A DNA stretch of 64,000 nucleotides from contig OX291549.1 of assembly GCA_946406115.1 (NCBI GenBank), positions 21,847,901 through 21,911,900 on the forward strand, read 5' to 3'. The stretch's first letter is position 1. The number at the start of each line of letters is the position of its first letter. The position numbers were made by a program, and so were the translations under genes. Shown one piece after another: positions 13,101 to 22,439 of this stretch. Source of the stretch: Apoda limacodes (taxonomy: Eukaryota; Arthropoda; Insecta; Lepidoptera; Limacodidae). Under the pieces are notes generated by a model. That model had not been told where the DNA came from and did no database searches. It worked only from the letters and a program-made list of their open reading frames with translations.

Positions 13101-16100
13101 ATTATTTTTATTTTAGTTGTAAGAAATGTATTTTGGCCTCAGTTACATTAAAATACCTTGCTATAAAGATAAAGTTCATTATATACTGCCCTGACTGGAC
13201 TTATTAGGAAAAGTACCTGAGGACCGAACTTTGCTCGTTTTTTTTTAACAACGCCATCTATTGTCAAGTAGCTTTAGTGTTGCTGTGTCGGTAAAAATAA
13301 TACGAGTAGTATTACTACTCGCCAATAGATGTCAGGAAGTGTCATATTGTTCAGATTATCATTGCCTGAAAACACGGATAAAAAACGTCGTTTTCTAAAA
13401 ATGAAACCCAGCTAGATCAATTTATCGCCCCCGAAACCCCCGGCATGCTATGCTATGTATCTATTCAGATTATATATACATATCTGCAAGAATTGCTAGT
13501 TTAAAGGTATAAGATAATGTTGAACCTGCATAACGGGTTGTAGAATAAGAATTTATAGCTATTGTTTATAATTACGGTTGTAGATATATAGTCTTAGGTA
13601 TATCTTTGAACCTTGGAACTGCAGAGAATAGAGGTGGGTTTTTTGTGTTTTGTCGATTTAATGAGAATAAGTAATTGTTAAATTCAAAGGAGTTTCACCT
13701 GAGGAAAAAGTTATCCCTGTATTAAAGTTCCCGCATTAAATTACTAACGTAATTCCACGTAGATGAACTATAGCTAAGCCAAAGACAACCTCGTTAGATA
13801 CTTTAAGCAAGGAGTTGCCTCAGGAATCCTACGCCCATAACTGAATTTATCTTTGAACCTTGGAACTGCAGAGAATAGAGGTGGATTTTTTGTGTTTTGT
13901 CGATTTAATGAGAATAAGTAATTGTTAAATTCAAAGGAGTTTCACCTGAGGAAAAAGTTATCCCTGTATTAAAGTTCCCGCATTAAATTACTAACGTAAT
14001 TCCACGTAGATGAACTATAGCTAAGCCAAAGACAACCTCGTTAGATACTTTAAGCAAGGAGTTGCCTCAGGAATCCTACGCCCATAACTGAATTTAGTGT
14101 GGGCGGAGCTGCTGGCAAAAGCTAGTATGATATAATTGTATTGATATAAGGAGCTGGCCAGACCTAAGTTGCGCCACCATTTCATAACTCGAATTTTCGT
14201 ATAAAGCGTATCTCAAATATGTTAATATTTTAATAAAAAAATTGAAGTTATTGTTTGAGCTTGATATATTGTTTAAGCAGATATAAGCTACAAAAAAAAT
14301 ATTCGAAATACGCTTTGTACAAAAAGACATTTTTAAAATGAAATGGCATAGCTAGTTAGCTCTGGTCTGGTCAGCCCCTTAACTTAACCAAATAAAATAG
14401 GTATCTTTTGCATACTATATATAGCATATAATTATGTGATGTGAGTCACAAACTATGCTAATTTCAGTTAAATAGCGTAGATAAGTAGCCAGATGTAGCA
14501 AGTCCACTAATTAACTACATAAACTGTTTTTTTTAGACAAGATCCGGTTTTTGACTGCAGTCTATTATACACTCCTCTTATTATTTGAGCCAAAGTTAAA
14601 AAAAAATATGATAGATCAACATTTTTTGTCGGATCCGTGGCTCAGTAGGTAATGACCGGACTGCTAAATTGAGGGGCGTGGGTTTGATTTCCGCACAAGA
14701 CAATCATTTAGTATTTTTTATGTCTTGACACTGCATGTTTTCTACGTATAATAAGTATGTATTTACAAAAAAAAAAATTATATTTATATTTATGTATTTG
14801 TATCCGTTGTCTGGTATCCATAGCACTAGCTTTGCTTAGTTTGGAACCAGACGGAGGCGCTGTTTGTAATGTCTAAAAATATTTTAAAAAATATCTTTTT
14901 TTTATTTTGTTTTTAGATCCGGTTTTGAAAGTATCTCTAGCGTGTTCAGATTTGTCCAAATCCATTGCCTATTGGAACGGACTACTTACCTTGAAGATCT
15001 TCGAGAAGACCACTAAGTCGGTGCTTCTAGGGTTCAGTGAGAATCAAGCTAAGCTAGAGCTGGTTGAAATCGGTATGTACCTATATTAATACACATTTTT
15101 ATAAATATAATCTTAACTAGCAGGTGGCCTAATGGTCTCACATACAAACTTATACGCTCTATTTCCCCCTAATATAGGTTGAATTTAAAAATCCATTAGC
15201 GCTTTGGACTAAAAATTCTCATGACATTGACTTTGTTAAACATCGTTAGATTAGAAGACGATCTCAGTTTTTAATATTTGCGTTTCATAATTTGAACTTA
15301 TGGCGCCTGTTAGTGCTAACTAGCGCCGCCAATAGATATTTCTAATTATCTCTTTGTACAAAGCGTTTTTCAAAAACGATTAAGTGCTCCTCCGCACTGC
15401 GGTTTTTTGAAAGCTGAGTTTTTACCCGCGTTTCAGCATTCCGCATTGCTCTCCCGCACTGCTTAAAAACTAATTTTGCCATGGATCTCTGACAGAAAGC
15501 TTGTGCTGTCGCACTGATTTTTGTAATCGAAAAAATACAAGTCGATACTTGGTGCATCCTCTTACAGACCAACGATATATAAAAGGTTAATTTATAAACA
15601 ACAGTAAGCTTAAAGAACATCCGGACATATTTTTTAATTATTTTAGAATGTTAATCAATTCATTTAATGAACTCCTACATGAAATAGGCCCATATATCAC
15701 ATACAAAGCCGTTTTGTAATATTTATGTCTCTATATTCTTTAAAGATTTGTCACTTCGTTTATCAACTTCGTCTGCAAATTCATCTGCCCTCTCTCTTCT
15801 GTATCCGATAATTATGACAGTGTCGGCGAGCTCATGATACGTGTCGCTCCTGCGGTGTCTGCCGTTTGTGGTGAGAAAAAACCCGCGCGCACAAAGCAGT
15901 GCGAACGCTTTGATATAATTCCATACACCACATTCCAGACGCGGTTTTTTATCCGTTTGTACTAAAGTGTGCTTCCGCACTGCGGTTTTTATTCCGCAAA
16001 AAATGGGACGTATGAAACACTATAGAAGTGTACATACTGCTGACTTTTCCGCCGCGGAATTCAAAAACGCGACTAGCAACATTTCCCTGAGCGGATTAAA

Positions 16101-17801
16101 AAAGCGTACTAAGATAAAAAAAGAAACGATTCACACGATTTGGTTCTCATTTCTGCTAAAAGTGGCCACATCTTTTTTATTTTATTTTTTATTTAAGCAC
16201 AAATAAGAATCAACAGACAAACACTAGAAGACATTCTAAAATAGCTTCTGACTACCTTTTTTTTTATCTTGCTTTTCTACTATAGCCATAGTAAAAAAGA
16301 TACTATAGCCACGGTGTAAAACTTGATTTGTAACTGAGAAAGTTCCTAGATGATGTGACTACCTAATAGCCATCGTTTTCTTGTACACTAATGTTCAGGA
16401 AATGTGGTTGCCTGTCGAGTGGTTTCTTATCGTTAGGTTTTTAAAATCGTTACGTGTGCACGTGACTAAACACGTGGACGACACGCGTGCTGATACAGAG
16501 CAATACAATATATAAAGAATTTAATTTGATAGACATGATTGAGATAACTTTGATATTGCGCAATTTTATTGAATCTAATATCTTATATAAAACTATAAGA
16601 TAGTTAAACACAAATTGACATTAGGACACTCGTGTCACGAATGAATAAATTAGTTTCACGAAACTATTTTTTGTACTAGCGAAAGTTATTTTGTAATATC
16701 AATAGTAGGTATCGCGACTCTGCGACTTTTATTCATTTCTCAGTTTAATGTTATAGGAATTTTCTTATTTTTGATAACAAACATGTATGGCGGTTCACCT
16801 TAGTGTCAAATTTCTTTATAATCTGTGCAAAGAAGGCGAAATAATATTAAGGCTGTGACTGGGGCATGAATAACTCGAATACGAAATTCCGGCGAATATT
16901 GCATGCCCTAGCTGTAACGTACGGAAGGACCGACATGATAAAACTATTGTGGTTCTGTTTTTGCCATTTGACCGGGGAATGTTAAATACTGACTGTCTGG
17001 AAAGGTTCATTAACGAACTACATATTTTTATTTGTGTTTTAATGTTGATTAACCATTTCAACATGATAAAATCCTACTTAATCAGTGCAGGCGCTTTCGC
17101 AGCACTAGTTTACACGATGAAAGTAGTTTCACCAAATCGCGCTAAGCCAGATAGTACTTTAGTGTCGTAAAATTATTCATGCATTGTGAAAGTATATGTA
17201 AACTGCCACCACGTGAAACTGTTTATAAAAGTAGCATTCCGAGAGCACTACTATCGCAATGTGTTTTGTTTTCTCCAGAAAAAAAATTAAAGCATTAATC
17301 GATTATTTTTTTTCTGCTATCACGTAGTCACGGTGCGTACAATTGATCTGATTTTTGGCTGTAGTAGGGGTCAAGAGGGACCAAGAATACTGTTATTTCT
17401 ATCGAGAGTTCACTGGGAACATGTAGTGCATTATACGAGTTATTTTTTACAGAATTATAATTTATAAAAATTAGTATTTTGATTAAGTTTTCAATATATT
17501 TATTTCAGGCGAACCTATAAACAGAGCGAAGGCATACGGTCGCATAGCATTCTCGTGTCCTTTCGATGAACAACCAATCATCAATGAGAAAATCCAGAAG
17601 GCAAAAGGGACGATACTTACTCCCTTGATATCCTTGGACACTCCAGGCAAGGCCACAGTGAGGGTTATTATATTAGCAGACCCTGATGGTCACGAGATCT
17701 GTTTTGTGGATGACGAGAGCTTCAGACAGCTATCACAAGTAGACCCCGCCAGTGATGCGGAACTTGACAAGTTCATCAAATCTGATAAGTCAAGAGTTTA
17801 A
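4081..17801 (+). CDS. GLOD4: Glyoxalase domain-containing protein 4 (five coding exons)
   Basis: Joining 4081-4170, 8742-8791, 9089-9354, 14917-15072 and 17509-17801 gives 855 nt, 284 residues plus stop. All junctions are GT-AG and in phase (0, 2, 1, 1). The protein has two vicinal-oxygen-chelate (glyoxalase/bleomycin-resistance fold) domains, roughly residues 5-130 and 136-260. Hallmarks: [11 protein letters not shown] and FYREVLGMK in exon 1; [18 protein letters not shown] and [12 protein letters not shown] in exon 3; [13 protein letters not shown] and [13 protein letters not shown] in exon 4; [10 protein letters not shown] and [14 protein letters not shown] in exon 5. Length and order match animal GLOD4 (about 300 residues). 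The family is related in fold to glyoxalase I, but its reaction is not firmly established, so I assign no substrate. All exons look intact, and the gene is probably functional. Intron 1 is about 4.6 kb and intron 3 about 5.6 kb; the bulk comes from repeats. Confidence 0.96.
4412..4570 (+). mobile_element. Partial MITE related to 9482-9735
   Basis: It starts GGGGCGTTTTGTTGACAGG and contains AAAAATGAATGCGCTATG, both shared with the fuller copy in GLOD4 intron 3 and, reversed, with 63.33-63.56 kb. Only the left part is recognisable; the right end is lost before the G-rich duplication at 4.7 kb. Confidence 0.6.
4700..5062. repeat. G/C-run tandem repeat, about 2.3 units of ~165 bp
   Basis: Units start at about 4709, 4865 and 5031 with the theme 'cccc(t/c)gcgtatttaagggttga'. 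Each full unit carries a G-run (4744-4758; 4896-4902) and a matching C-run (GGAACCCCCCCTTTTTTATA). The third unit is cut after about 35 bp. It lies in GLOD4 intron 1. The G-runs could form G-quadruplex-type structures; that is inference. Confidence 0.8.
5199..5281 (+). mobile_element. tRNA-like SINE head
   Basis: Contains an A-box-like TGGTTCAGTTGGTAG at about 5212 and a B-box-like GGTTCGATTCC at about 5256, spaced as in tRNA-derived SINEs. The flanks do not fold into a good acceptor stem, so this is a SINE promoter head rather than a tRNA gene. It directly precedes the hairpin array and supplies no second copy inside it. Confidence 0.7.
5282..6337. repeat. Nine-unit ~116-bp tandem array with an internal hairpin per unit
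   Basis: The palindromic block begins at 5314, 5431, 5547, 5664, 5779, 5895, 6010, 6125 and 6241, a spacing of 115-117 bp. The consensus hairpin is a 14-bp stem (GTTAAGGCAGGAGC against GCTCCTGCCTTAAC) around the 12-nt loop TTGCTTCGCTAC. Between hairpins lie CTAACCTAACTCGACTGTCG, 'ggggtgccctaacaagattt', and an A-run of variable length that accounts for most length differences. The first unit is the most diverged, and the units run out of the tail of the SINE at 5199-5281. Lies in GLOD4 intron 1. Confidence 0.95.
6338..7340. other. GLOD4 intron 1, AT-rich, no gene seen
   Basis: No exon-like frame. The stretch at 6560-6660 has several 'aatgcg/cgcg' motifs reminiscent of the MITE family at 4412 and 9482, but too weak to delimit. 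Confidence 0.35.
7352..7452 (+). mobile_element. Jockey/CR1-like LINE 3' UTR tail
   Basis: Contains the family's terminal block ('taggctatggtgaccgctta', 'gccaccttagtggtat') followed by an A-run at 7441-7451. Sense strand is +. Only about 100 bp remain; the rest was 5'-truncated at insertion. Confidence 0.85.
7718..8092 (+). mobile_element. Jockey/CR1-like LINE 3' end with ORF2 C-terminus
   Basis: The frame ending at 7990 includes [35 protein letters not shown] and [20 protein letters not shown]. This is the tail after the reverse transcriptase in this family. It is followed by the 3' UTR and a poly(A) run at about 8082. It lies in GLOD4 intron 1 in the same orientation as the gene. The 5' end is truncated. 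Confidence 0.88.
8742..8791 (+). CDS. GLOD4: GLOD4 coding exon 2
   Basis: Acceptor TTTTTACAG ends at 8741 and donor GTAAGT begins at 8792. Encodes [16 protein letters not shown] and two bases of the next glycine codon. The phase matches exons 1 and 3 and the sequence matches the family's N-terminal domain. Confidence 0.95.
9089..9354 (+). CDS. GLOD4: GLOD4 coding exon 3
   Basis: Acceptor ATTTTCAG ends at 9088; donor GTGACT, a weaker one, begins at 9355. Encodes the rest of VOC domain 1: [20 protein letters not shown], then [19 protein letters not shown], the WPAKEE linker and [13 protein letters not shown]. Read-through past 9354 gives a hydrophobic intron tail with a stop at 9438-9440, which is not part of the protein. 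Confidence 0.95.
9482..9735 (+). mobile_element. MITE-like element with imperfect inverted ends
   Basis: The left end (GGGCATTATGTTGACAGG) and the reverse complement of the right end (GCTATGTTTTGTTGAGGG) are similar, giving an imperfect ~20-bp terminal inverted repeat. A second copy lies reversed at 63331-63560, matching for most of its length, and a partial one at 4412. No coding content. Target duplication not clear. Lies in GLOD4 intron 3. Confidence 0.65.
9736..12700. other. GLOD4 intron 3, no recognised gene
   Basis: AT-rich sequence without exon-like frames. The 60-residue frame at 11693-11875 has a hydrophobic stretch ([20 protein letters not shown]) but no family, no good start context and no splice framing. 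I treat it as chance. Confidence 0.4.
12718..12873. repeat. Inverted repeat with ~40-bp arms
   Basis: The left arm (12718-12757, containing GTAACACAAAATATTGTGTC) and right arm (12834-12873, containing AATATTTTGTGTCACTGTC) pair with a few mismatches around a 76-nt spacer. Probably a folded-back MITE in GLOD4 intron 3. The small open frames on both strands here are by-products of the palindrome. Confidence 0.6.
13210..13516 (+). repeat. Interspersed repeat R1, copy 1
   Basis: It starts 'aagtacctgaggaccgaact', contains AACAACGCCATCTATTGTC and CTAGCTAGATC-like motifs, and ends 'tttaaaggtataagat'. The same sequence recurs at 40727-41036 and at 59629-61133, where it is split by a mariner. No coding content. 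A common lepidopteran short interspersed repeat type; family name not determinable from memory with confidence. Confidence 0.85.
13601..14094. repeat. Near-exact 247-bp tandem duplication
   Basis: Copy 1 is 13601-13847 and copy 2 is 13848-14094. The only difference I see is GGTGGGTTTT against GGTGGATTTT. Single-copy elsewhere in the window and without a coding frame. The near-identity implies a recent duplication, or an assembly duplication. Lies in GLOD4 intron 3. Confidence 0.93.
14630..14715 (+). mobile_element. tRNA-like SINE head
   Basis: A-box-like TGGCTCAGTAGGTAATG at 14638 and B-box-like GGGTTTGATTTCC at 14680, comparable with the head at 5199. It is followed by an AT-rich tail. Acceptor-stem pairing is absent, so not a tRNA gene. 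Confidence 0.6.
14917..15072 (+). CDS. GLOD4: GLOD4 coding exon 4
   Basis: Acceptor TTTTTAG ends at 14916; donor GTATGT begins at 15073. It starts mid-codon (Asp split with exon 3) and encodes [38 protein letters not shown] and the [12 protein letters not shown] strand. This is the first half of VOC domain 2. Confidence 0.95.
15302..16260. mobile_element. Partial MITE, long member of the 38.26-38.51 kb family
   Basis: The left end carries 'taactagcgccgccaataga' and the inner motif 'atttctgctaaaa(g/a)tggccac' recurs at about 16148. 'tctaaaatagcttctgacta' at about 16232 also matches the small family member. A short motif, TCCGCACTGCGGTTTTT, occurs twice inside (about 15390 and 15973). The right inverted end seen in the small member is missing. 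It has no recognisable transposase; the minus-strand frame at 15723-15980 is unassigned. In GLOD4 intron 4. Confidence 0.6.
17062..17169 (+). CDS. Candidate 35-residue single-pass membrane microprotein
   Basis: ATG at 17062 in the context CAAC-ATG-A, with A at -3. The product starts [20 protein letters not shown] and ends in a short polar tail ([13 protein letters not shown]) before TAA. Residues 4-20 form one hydrophobic segment with small residues, flanked by lysines, like tiny mitochondrial or ER membrane proteins. It lies on the + strand inside GLOD4 intron 4. The same frame stays open upstream to about 16949 without a better ATG. I cannot match it to a named family, and a chance frame is quite possible. 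Confidence 0.3.
17509..17801 (+). CDS. GLOD4: GLOD4 coding exon 5 and stop
   Basis: Acceptor ATTTCAG ends at 17508. It completes VOC domain 2: [12 protein letters not shown], then [33 protein letters not shown] and the C-terminal helix region ending FIKSDKSRV before TAA at 17799-17801. The C-terminus is about 14 residues shorter than mammalian GLOD4, normal for divergent tails. Confidence 0.95.
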
Positions 17802-19140
17802 TTCTTGTATGAATCGGAATTTAAATGACGGTAGGTAGTGATGAAATTCATTTTAATAAAGATGTTATCAACCTGGGACCCAAGACTTGACTCTTATCTT
17901 ACTATTTTTAATTTTTTGAAATTACTTTTGGATGATCCATCTACTGATATACTGTGTATTACGCTGCTAATTTTACGAAGCCATTATTTCAAATATGTCT
18001 TAGTAGATATACTAGAGACTATAGATGTAAATATACGTATGTTTTTATGTATAATATATATCTATATTTTGAATCACAGGTTTGCAAATGTGTAAAACAA
18101 TAATTTGTTATGTCCTCTTAATAAGTTGGCTAAATCAAAATTATAGCCCGCTCTAAAATGAAAGTTTTGATTGAAAACTTGTCCCCCCTAGGTGTCCATT
18201 ACCTAAAGGAATTGGCTCAAAATGAACATGTTTACTATATTAAAATGACATTTTCTATCAGGTCTGCCACCCCCTAGCCAAGCCTGCTCCTCCCTAATCC
18301 AAAAGCTGGCTACGCCCTTGTGTTTACATACTATATTTGCATTATAAATTTTAAGCTGGCTGTGCTAACTCATGATTTTAAAATTCTGAAATACAAATGT
18401 GATATGTGATATGTATATTAAATTGGAAATAAGCTATTGATTGATAAGTTTATCATTCCGTTTTTGTTTGAAATGAAAGGTACTTATTCAGATTTCGTTC
18501 TGACTTGTTAAGGAAATAAAATTGTCTTTATTTGTATTGATATTTATTGTAAGCACTTAAAGTTAAAATAAGAATAATAAGCACTTGTTTATTTAATGTA
18601 AGTATTGTTTTTCTTGTTTTATCACTTGTTTACCCGAGTCAATAACAATGGACAATTATAACATTGTTTGTCAACTACTCTTGTGACTAAATCGAAGTAT
18701 ACTTACTGTAAAATCACATTTTTAATAAAACCGCCTTAGTGCGTGTTGAATGTGACGTAAGTAAGGGTTCCGTAGAATAAGAATTATTGTGGATATCTGA
18801 AAAACATGTAAACTGATTTTTGTTCAACATAATTGTCGTTGGAAGTATTCGAGGACGAATACACGTGCCCCCCCCCAAACGGTCAAATCTAACCATTTTG
18901 TATTGCATTTATATTCCATTTCACATGGCATGTTGAGGATACGACAGTTTTTACTTAATTGTAGCTCCTGGTGACCATAGCGGGGTAATATGTAGTTTTA
19001 TGTAGGTATATATTATATCTATATTATATATGATTTATATAATATTATACAATTTGGTATATTCTATTTTCAGAAATAAAGTTACAAAATGCTACGCACC
19101 TTTGTATGTGAAACGGAATAAAGTAATTCAATTTGTTTCC
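17802..19140 (+). other. GLOD4 3' UTR and downstream, polyadenylation signals
   Basis: AATAAA occurs 54 nt after the stop (17855-17860), again at 18515-18520, and in AAATAAAG/GAATAAAG contexts near 19073 and 19117. One or more of these probably ends the transcript. The 85-residue frame at 17838 is AT-rich read-through in the UTR and not a gene. Confidence 0.5.
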
Positions 19141-19369
19141 TATTTGTATCGAAGAGGTGAATTTCCGTAAGGTTTATTTATTCTAGCCAAAAGGATATGA
19201 TCTGTGTCTAGCAACGGCCAGCGGTGGATCCACTGAGGCTTTAGCCGTGCCCTAGAAGCCTGAGACTAACTAAAACATAAATTATTTCAAAAGCTAACGG
19301 ATAAAAATCTAGTAATAGATCATCATTGCTCTTTAGTTTCGTCGTACCGTCACAAATTGCTGGGTTTGT

Positions 19370-19965
19370 TAGCGAAGTTCTGGCAGCCAGTACAGGCTGG
19401 ATTTCGAAAAGGCTGTAGCAAACAAAATTCGTATTGTTCGACAAATTATACATACATGTATAGTAGTTATAATCATTAGGGTTTGTGGACTACGAAAAAA
19501 CCTTCGACTTCATCCAAACCAATGCCATGCTAGAACCTCTGCATCAACATCGTATAGACTGGCGATTAATCGAGTTCAGTTCAAAGATCTAAGACAGATC
19601 CATCGTTGCATCTTTGTAGAGGGTTGATAGGGGGATGCCATACCCCTTTTAACTAACTTCAACATATATCAGAAACCTTAGGTTTGCCGACGACATCGTT
19701 ATTGTCTTTAGAAAATATTTGCGAAATGTTGAACTGCCTAGAATGTGGGCCCTAACTATTGCTTATTTTGTGGTCCTAGCTAGATGAATCCTTACGAGAC
19801 TAGTGGGCCTCAGCATATATTTGCATAAGACAAAAATTCAGTCTCGACTCGTCACACCAACGTTTAACACCGCCGCTGTCTGTCGGTCATTATGCCCCGA
19901 GGAGATATAGCCCTTTCTAATTTGACCGCTGTCATCCAAAATAAAGATCTTGATGAGATCTAGTA
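19370..19965 (+). pseudogene. RTE-clade LINE reverse transcriptase, palm fragment
   Basis: Frame-shifted pieces read VQAGFRKGCS (about 19385), FVDYEKTFDFIQTNAML (motif A, about 19483), RFADDIVIV (motif B', about 19682), then a GLSIYLHKTKIQSR-like thumb segment (about 19810) and VTPTFNTA. The order and motifs are those of RTE-type reverse transcriptases. Multiple stops and deletions are present, so the copy is inactive. It pairs with the C-terminal piece at 20560-20825. Confidence 0.85.
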
Positions 19966-20555
19966 CTTCTGTAAAAAACTACTAGTCTACAATCAATAGT
20001 TTTAGAGATATAGGTAGCCATTTCAATGCAAATAAAACCTGGAATAAAGCTTGAAAATTTTGAGTGCAAAACCCTGTCCTAAATTGAAGTTGGTTATGCA
20101 GCTATGATATTTATATTTGGTATAAAACCCCTTAGTGCGCTTATCCGACTCGACGTCGACTTGACGTTTTCTAACTACAACAACTTCCTTCCTTTTTAAA
20201 GTTATTGAAAAAGGAATGATATTTAGTTCAGTATAATACTTTTATTGCGTTAATCTAACTGAAAACCTCATTTGAGAAATCTCCAATTTTTAAGTCGGCT
20301 AAAAAGCTTTAATATATATAGTTGAACGAATGGCCATGTAAATTTTTGATTCCTAATATTTACCTATTCAGTTGGTCCACGGGGAAAAAGAATCCCTTTC
20401 GTAAAAACCCAATTAACACTCGGTGCGAGGGTAGTATCGCTGCGGGTAAAAGGTGGAAAATTAACTTGTCACACCGGTGTGACAAACAGGTGCAGGTGTG
20501 ACGACGAGTCGGGCACGCCGCACGCAAAATCAAGTCCAAAAAAACACGTTAATCC
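19966..20555. other. Spacer between RTE fragments
   Basis: About 590 bp that do not read as RTE sequence. It contains CACACCGGTGTGAC near 20472, a small palindrome. It may be an insertion within the RTE copy or a decayed portion of it. Confidence 0.35.
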
Positions 20556-20559
20556 TAAC

Positions 20560-20825
20560 CAGTATCAACTCGAGGTGGTACAGGATGACGTCAGTGCGTC
20601 CTGTCTGTCATAACTTACACTGCCGAAACGTGGTCACTCAACGCGTGATGGAACAAGCTATGCTTAAAGTTTATCTGAGTAATCGAATCCAAAAGTGAGA
20701 AAATCCGGAAGAGAACTAAATTCACTGTGATATACCTCGCAGAATCTCCAAGCTCATTTGGCTGTGTGCTTGTCATGTTTGTCGAAGGACTGACGGCCAA
20801 TAAAGGACGGATTGGATGCCTCATA
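20560..20825 (+). pseudogene. RTE-clade LINE ORF2 C-terminus
   Basis: Across one frameshift the sequence reads SVITYTAETWSL, then TQRVMEQAMLKVYLSNRI, then ISKL-W-----VCRRTDG. This matches the conserved tail of RTE ORF2 (TYGAETWSL; QRAMERAML; the WAGH--RR-DGRW region). Same strand as the palm fragment at 19.4 kb, so both likely derive from one insertion. Confidence 0.85.
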
Positions 20826-21029
20826 TAAATTGGCTAAGGTTTGTATACAACATAGTTTTTGATAAATAGTTAAGTTCAGTGAAAAATGTTGGATAGATGC
20901 ATGAAATAATGGATCCGTTCCGAAAAGTATTTATAAAGTTGTAATATCGTAAATTAGTTACAGTTTGGCTGCGCTCTTTGGGTTCTACATCAGGTACTCT
21001 AGGTGTGGGATTGTAGGGTTGGGTACCCA

Positions 21030-21550
21030 AAGGGCTTGACAATGAAGCCCGCCCAGAGATGCCAGTAGAACTCCATATGGGGCTGGACTTGCGACTTGTA
21101 AAACAGCAACCTTAAGAACCTTGTCTCTCACCTTGTATTGCAAATGGTCATCATGAACATCGCTGGAGATGCCAATGCACTGGGTGATGGCGAGGGTTGT
21201 GTTCTGTTTTCTTAGCGGTGAACGAGCAGACTTGTGTTATGTTAGGGTTGGATCAGAGCAAGTTTTCCAGTCCCCAGTCAGAGACCTTGGAAAGAGTGAT
21301 ATTGATTTAAGACAAAAACTCTTCGCGCCTCCTTCACAACAGAACGTGGGATGTTTGCACGGCCCATGTCATAAGCGTCTCCAGTACTGTCATCTGCAAA
21401 GCAATGTATGATGTTGATGGACAACATGTCACTAATATGCAGTAGAAACAGTCTAGGAGACAGCACAAAGCATTAATGTCCATGCTATCAGGAAAGACCG
21501 TCAACTACGCCGTATGCGTTTGCCTACGACCTGAAGGAATAGTGCGAAAA
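21030..21550 (-). mobile_element. Jockey/CR1-like LINE, RT fragment
   Basis: Minus-strand frame 21278-21466 reads MLSPRLFLLHISDML and HCFADDSTGDAYDMG, containing the catalytic [FY]ADD box of reverse transcriptase. It is followed to the left by the segment also seen at 28.9-29.4 kb. It provides the uninterrupted reference for two sites that are split by insertions elsewhere (29446 and 48626). 5'-truncated; no 3' UTR. Confidence 0.85.
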
Positions 21551-21585
21551 AAATAGCCTCGCCTATATTGGGATAAAAAGGTTTT

Positions 21586-22244
21586 TTGAAGTGAAAACTT
21601 CTTTAGCGACGTTGTGCAGTTTTTTTGGTATGGGTAAAAAATGATAATCTCGCGTCAGGTCACGTGTCCTGATCGTGAAAATTCGTAAGACGGATGGAGA
21701 GTAGACAGCTGGCGCGGCGTAGGAGAGGGAGTATCCCCCTCTCTTTCTACGGCGCGGCGAAAATGTGCCTGCGCCTGCTGTTTCGTTTAGGCGGCGCAGG
21801 GCGCTTGCCCGAATGGTCGTGTGTGTTTATGTTACAGCGTGCTACGCGCGTCCATGGATGGTGACAGCTGATGGCTCGACCGTGTGTGTAGTGGCCATAC
21901 TGCTGTGTATTCGTAAAATTCGTGTATATAAGGTGTTTAAAATATGGAAATTGAACATAGTGCATCTTTTGTCTTTGTAAAATACGGAAACCGTAATGCC
22001 ACGCCTATTATAATTTTTATTTTTAGTATTCGCGATTATGAGTAGTACAGGGAGGTTGGATATGGAATTTTAATTCTATGACAGATTGCGATGTCAAATA
22101 TACTACGTCAAAAAAGTAAATAAACAAACATTATTATTTCTTGACAATGTCAAAGACATGTCTTGTGACATATTTGAGTGTTAAGCGCGATTCGTGTGTA
22201 AAGGTTATCACTTCTGCCGGCACTCCCGGAGTGCAACTCGTTCT
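21586..22244. repeat. ~650-bp repeat R2, copy 1
   Basis: It begins with the small palindrome GAAGTGAAAACTTC and ends 'cggcactcccggagtgcaac'. The subterminal GAAGTGAAAAC and its inverse at the right end (GTTATCACTTC here, GTTTTCACTTC in copy 2) suggest a DNA element with inverted ends. Nearly the whole sequence recurs at 24333-24995. The GC-rich middle gives open frames on both strands that are not convincing proteins. Confidence 0.85.
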
Positions 22245-22430
22245 TTTTTTTTTATATACCACTATAAAGTGGCAAACAAGCTTGCGCTCCGCCTGATAAT
22301 AAGCGAACACCGCAGCCTATGGATGCCCGCAACACGCGCGTTGTCGACCCTTCAAAAATCTGAAAACTTAAAAGTTGACGAGCTCCTATGGCCATCGGGA
22401 AGGTTCCATCGCCAGACCAGGTCCATGACA
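22245..22430 (-). mobile_element. Jockey/CR1-like LINE 3' UTR tail
   Basis: T-run at about 22245 (poly(A) on the minus strand), then 'agtggcaaacaagcttgcg', 'gcctatggatgcccgcaaca' and 'gacccttcaaaaatctga'. It lands directly at the right end of repeat R2 copy 1, so its insertion is younger than R2 there. Confidence 0.85.
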
Positions 22431-22439
22431 ATTCAATAA

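Noticed and set aside
17838..18095. 85-residue ORF after GLOD4
   Set aside because: AT-rich read-through in the 3' UTR, containing AATAAA and no motif.
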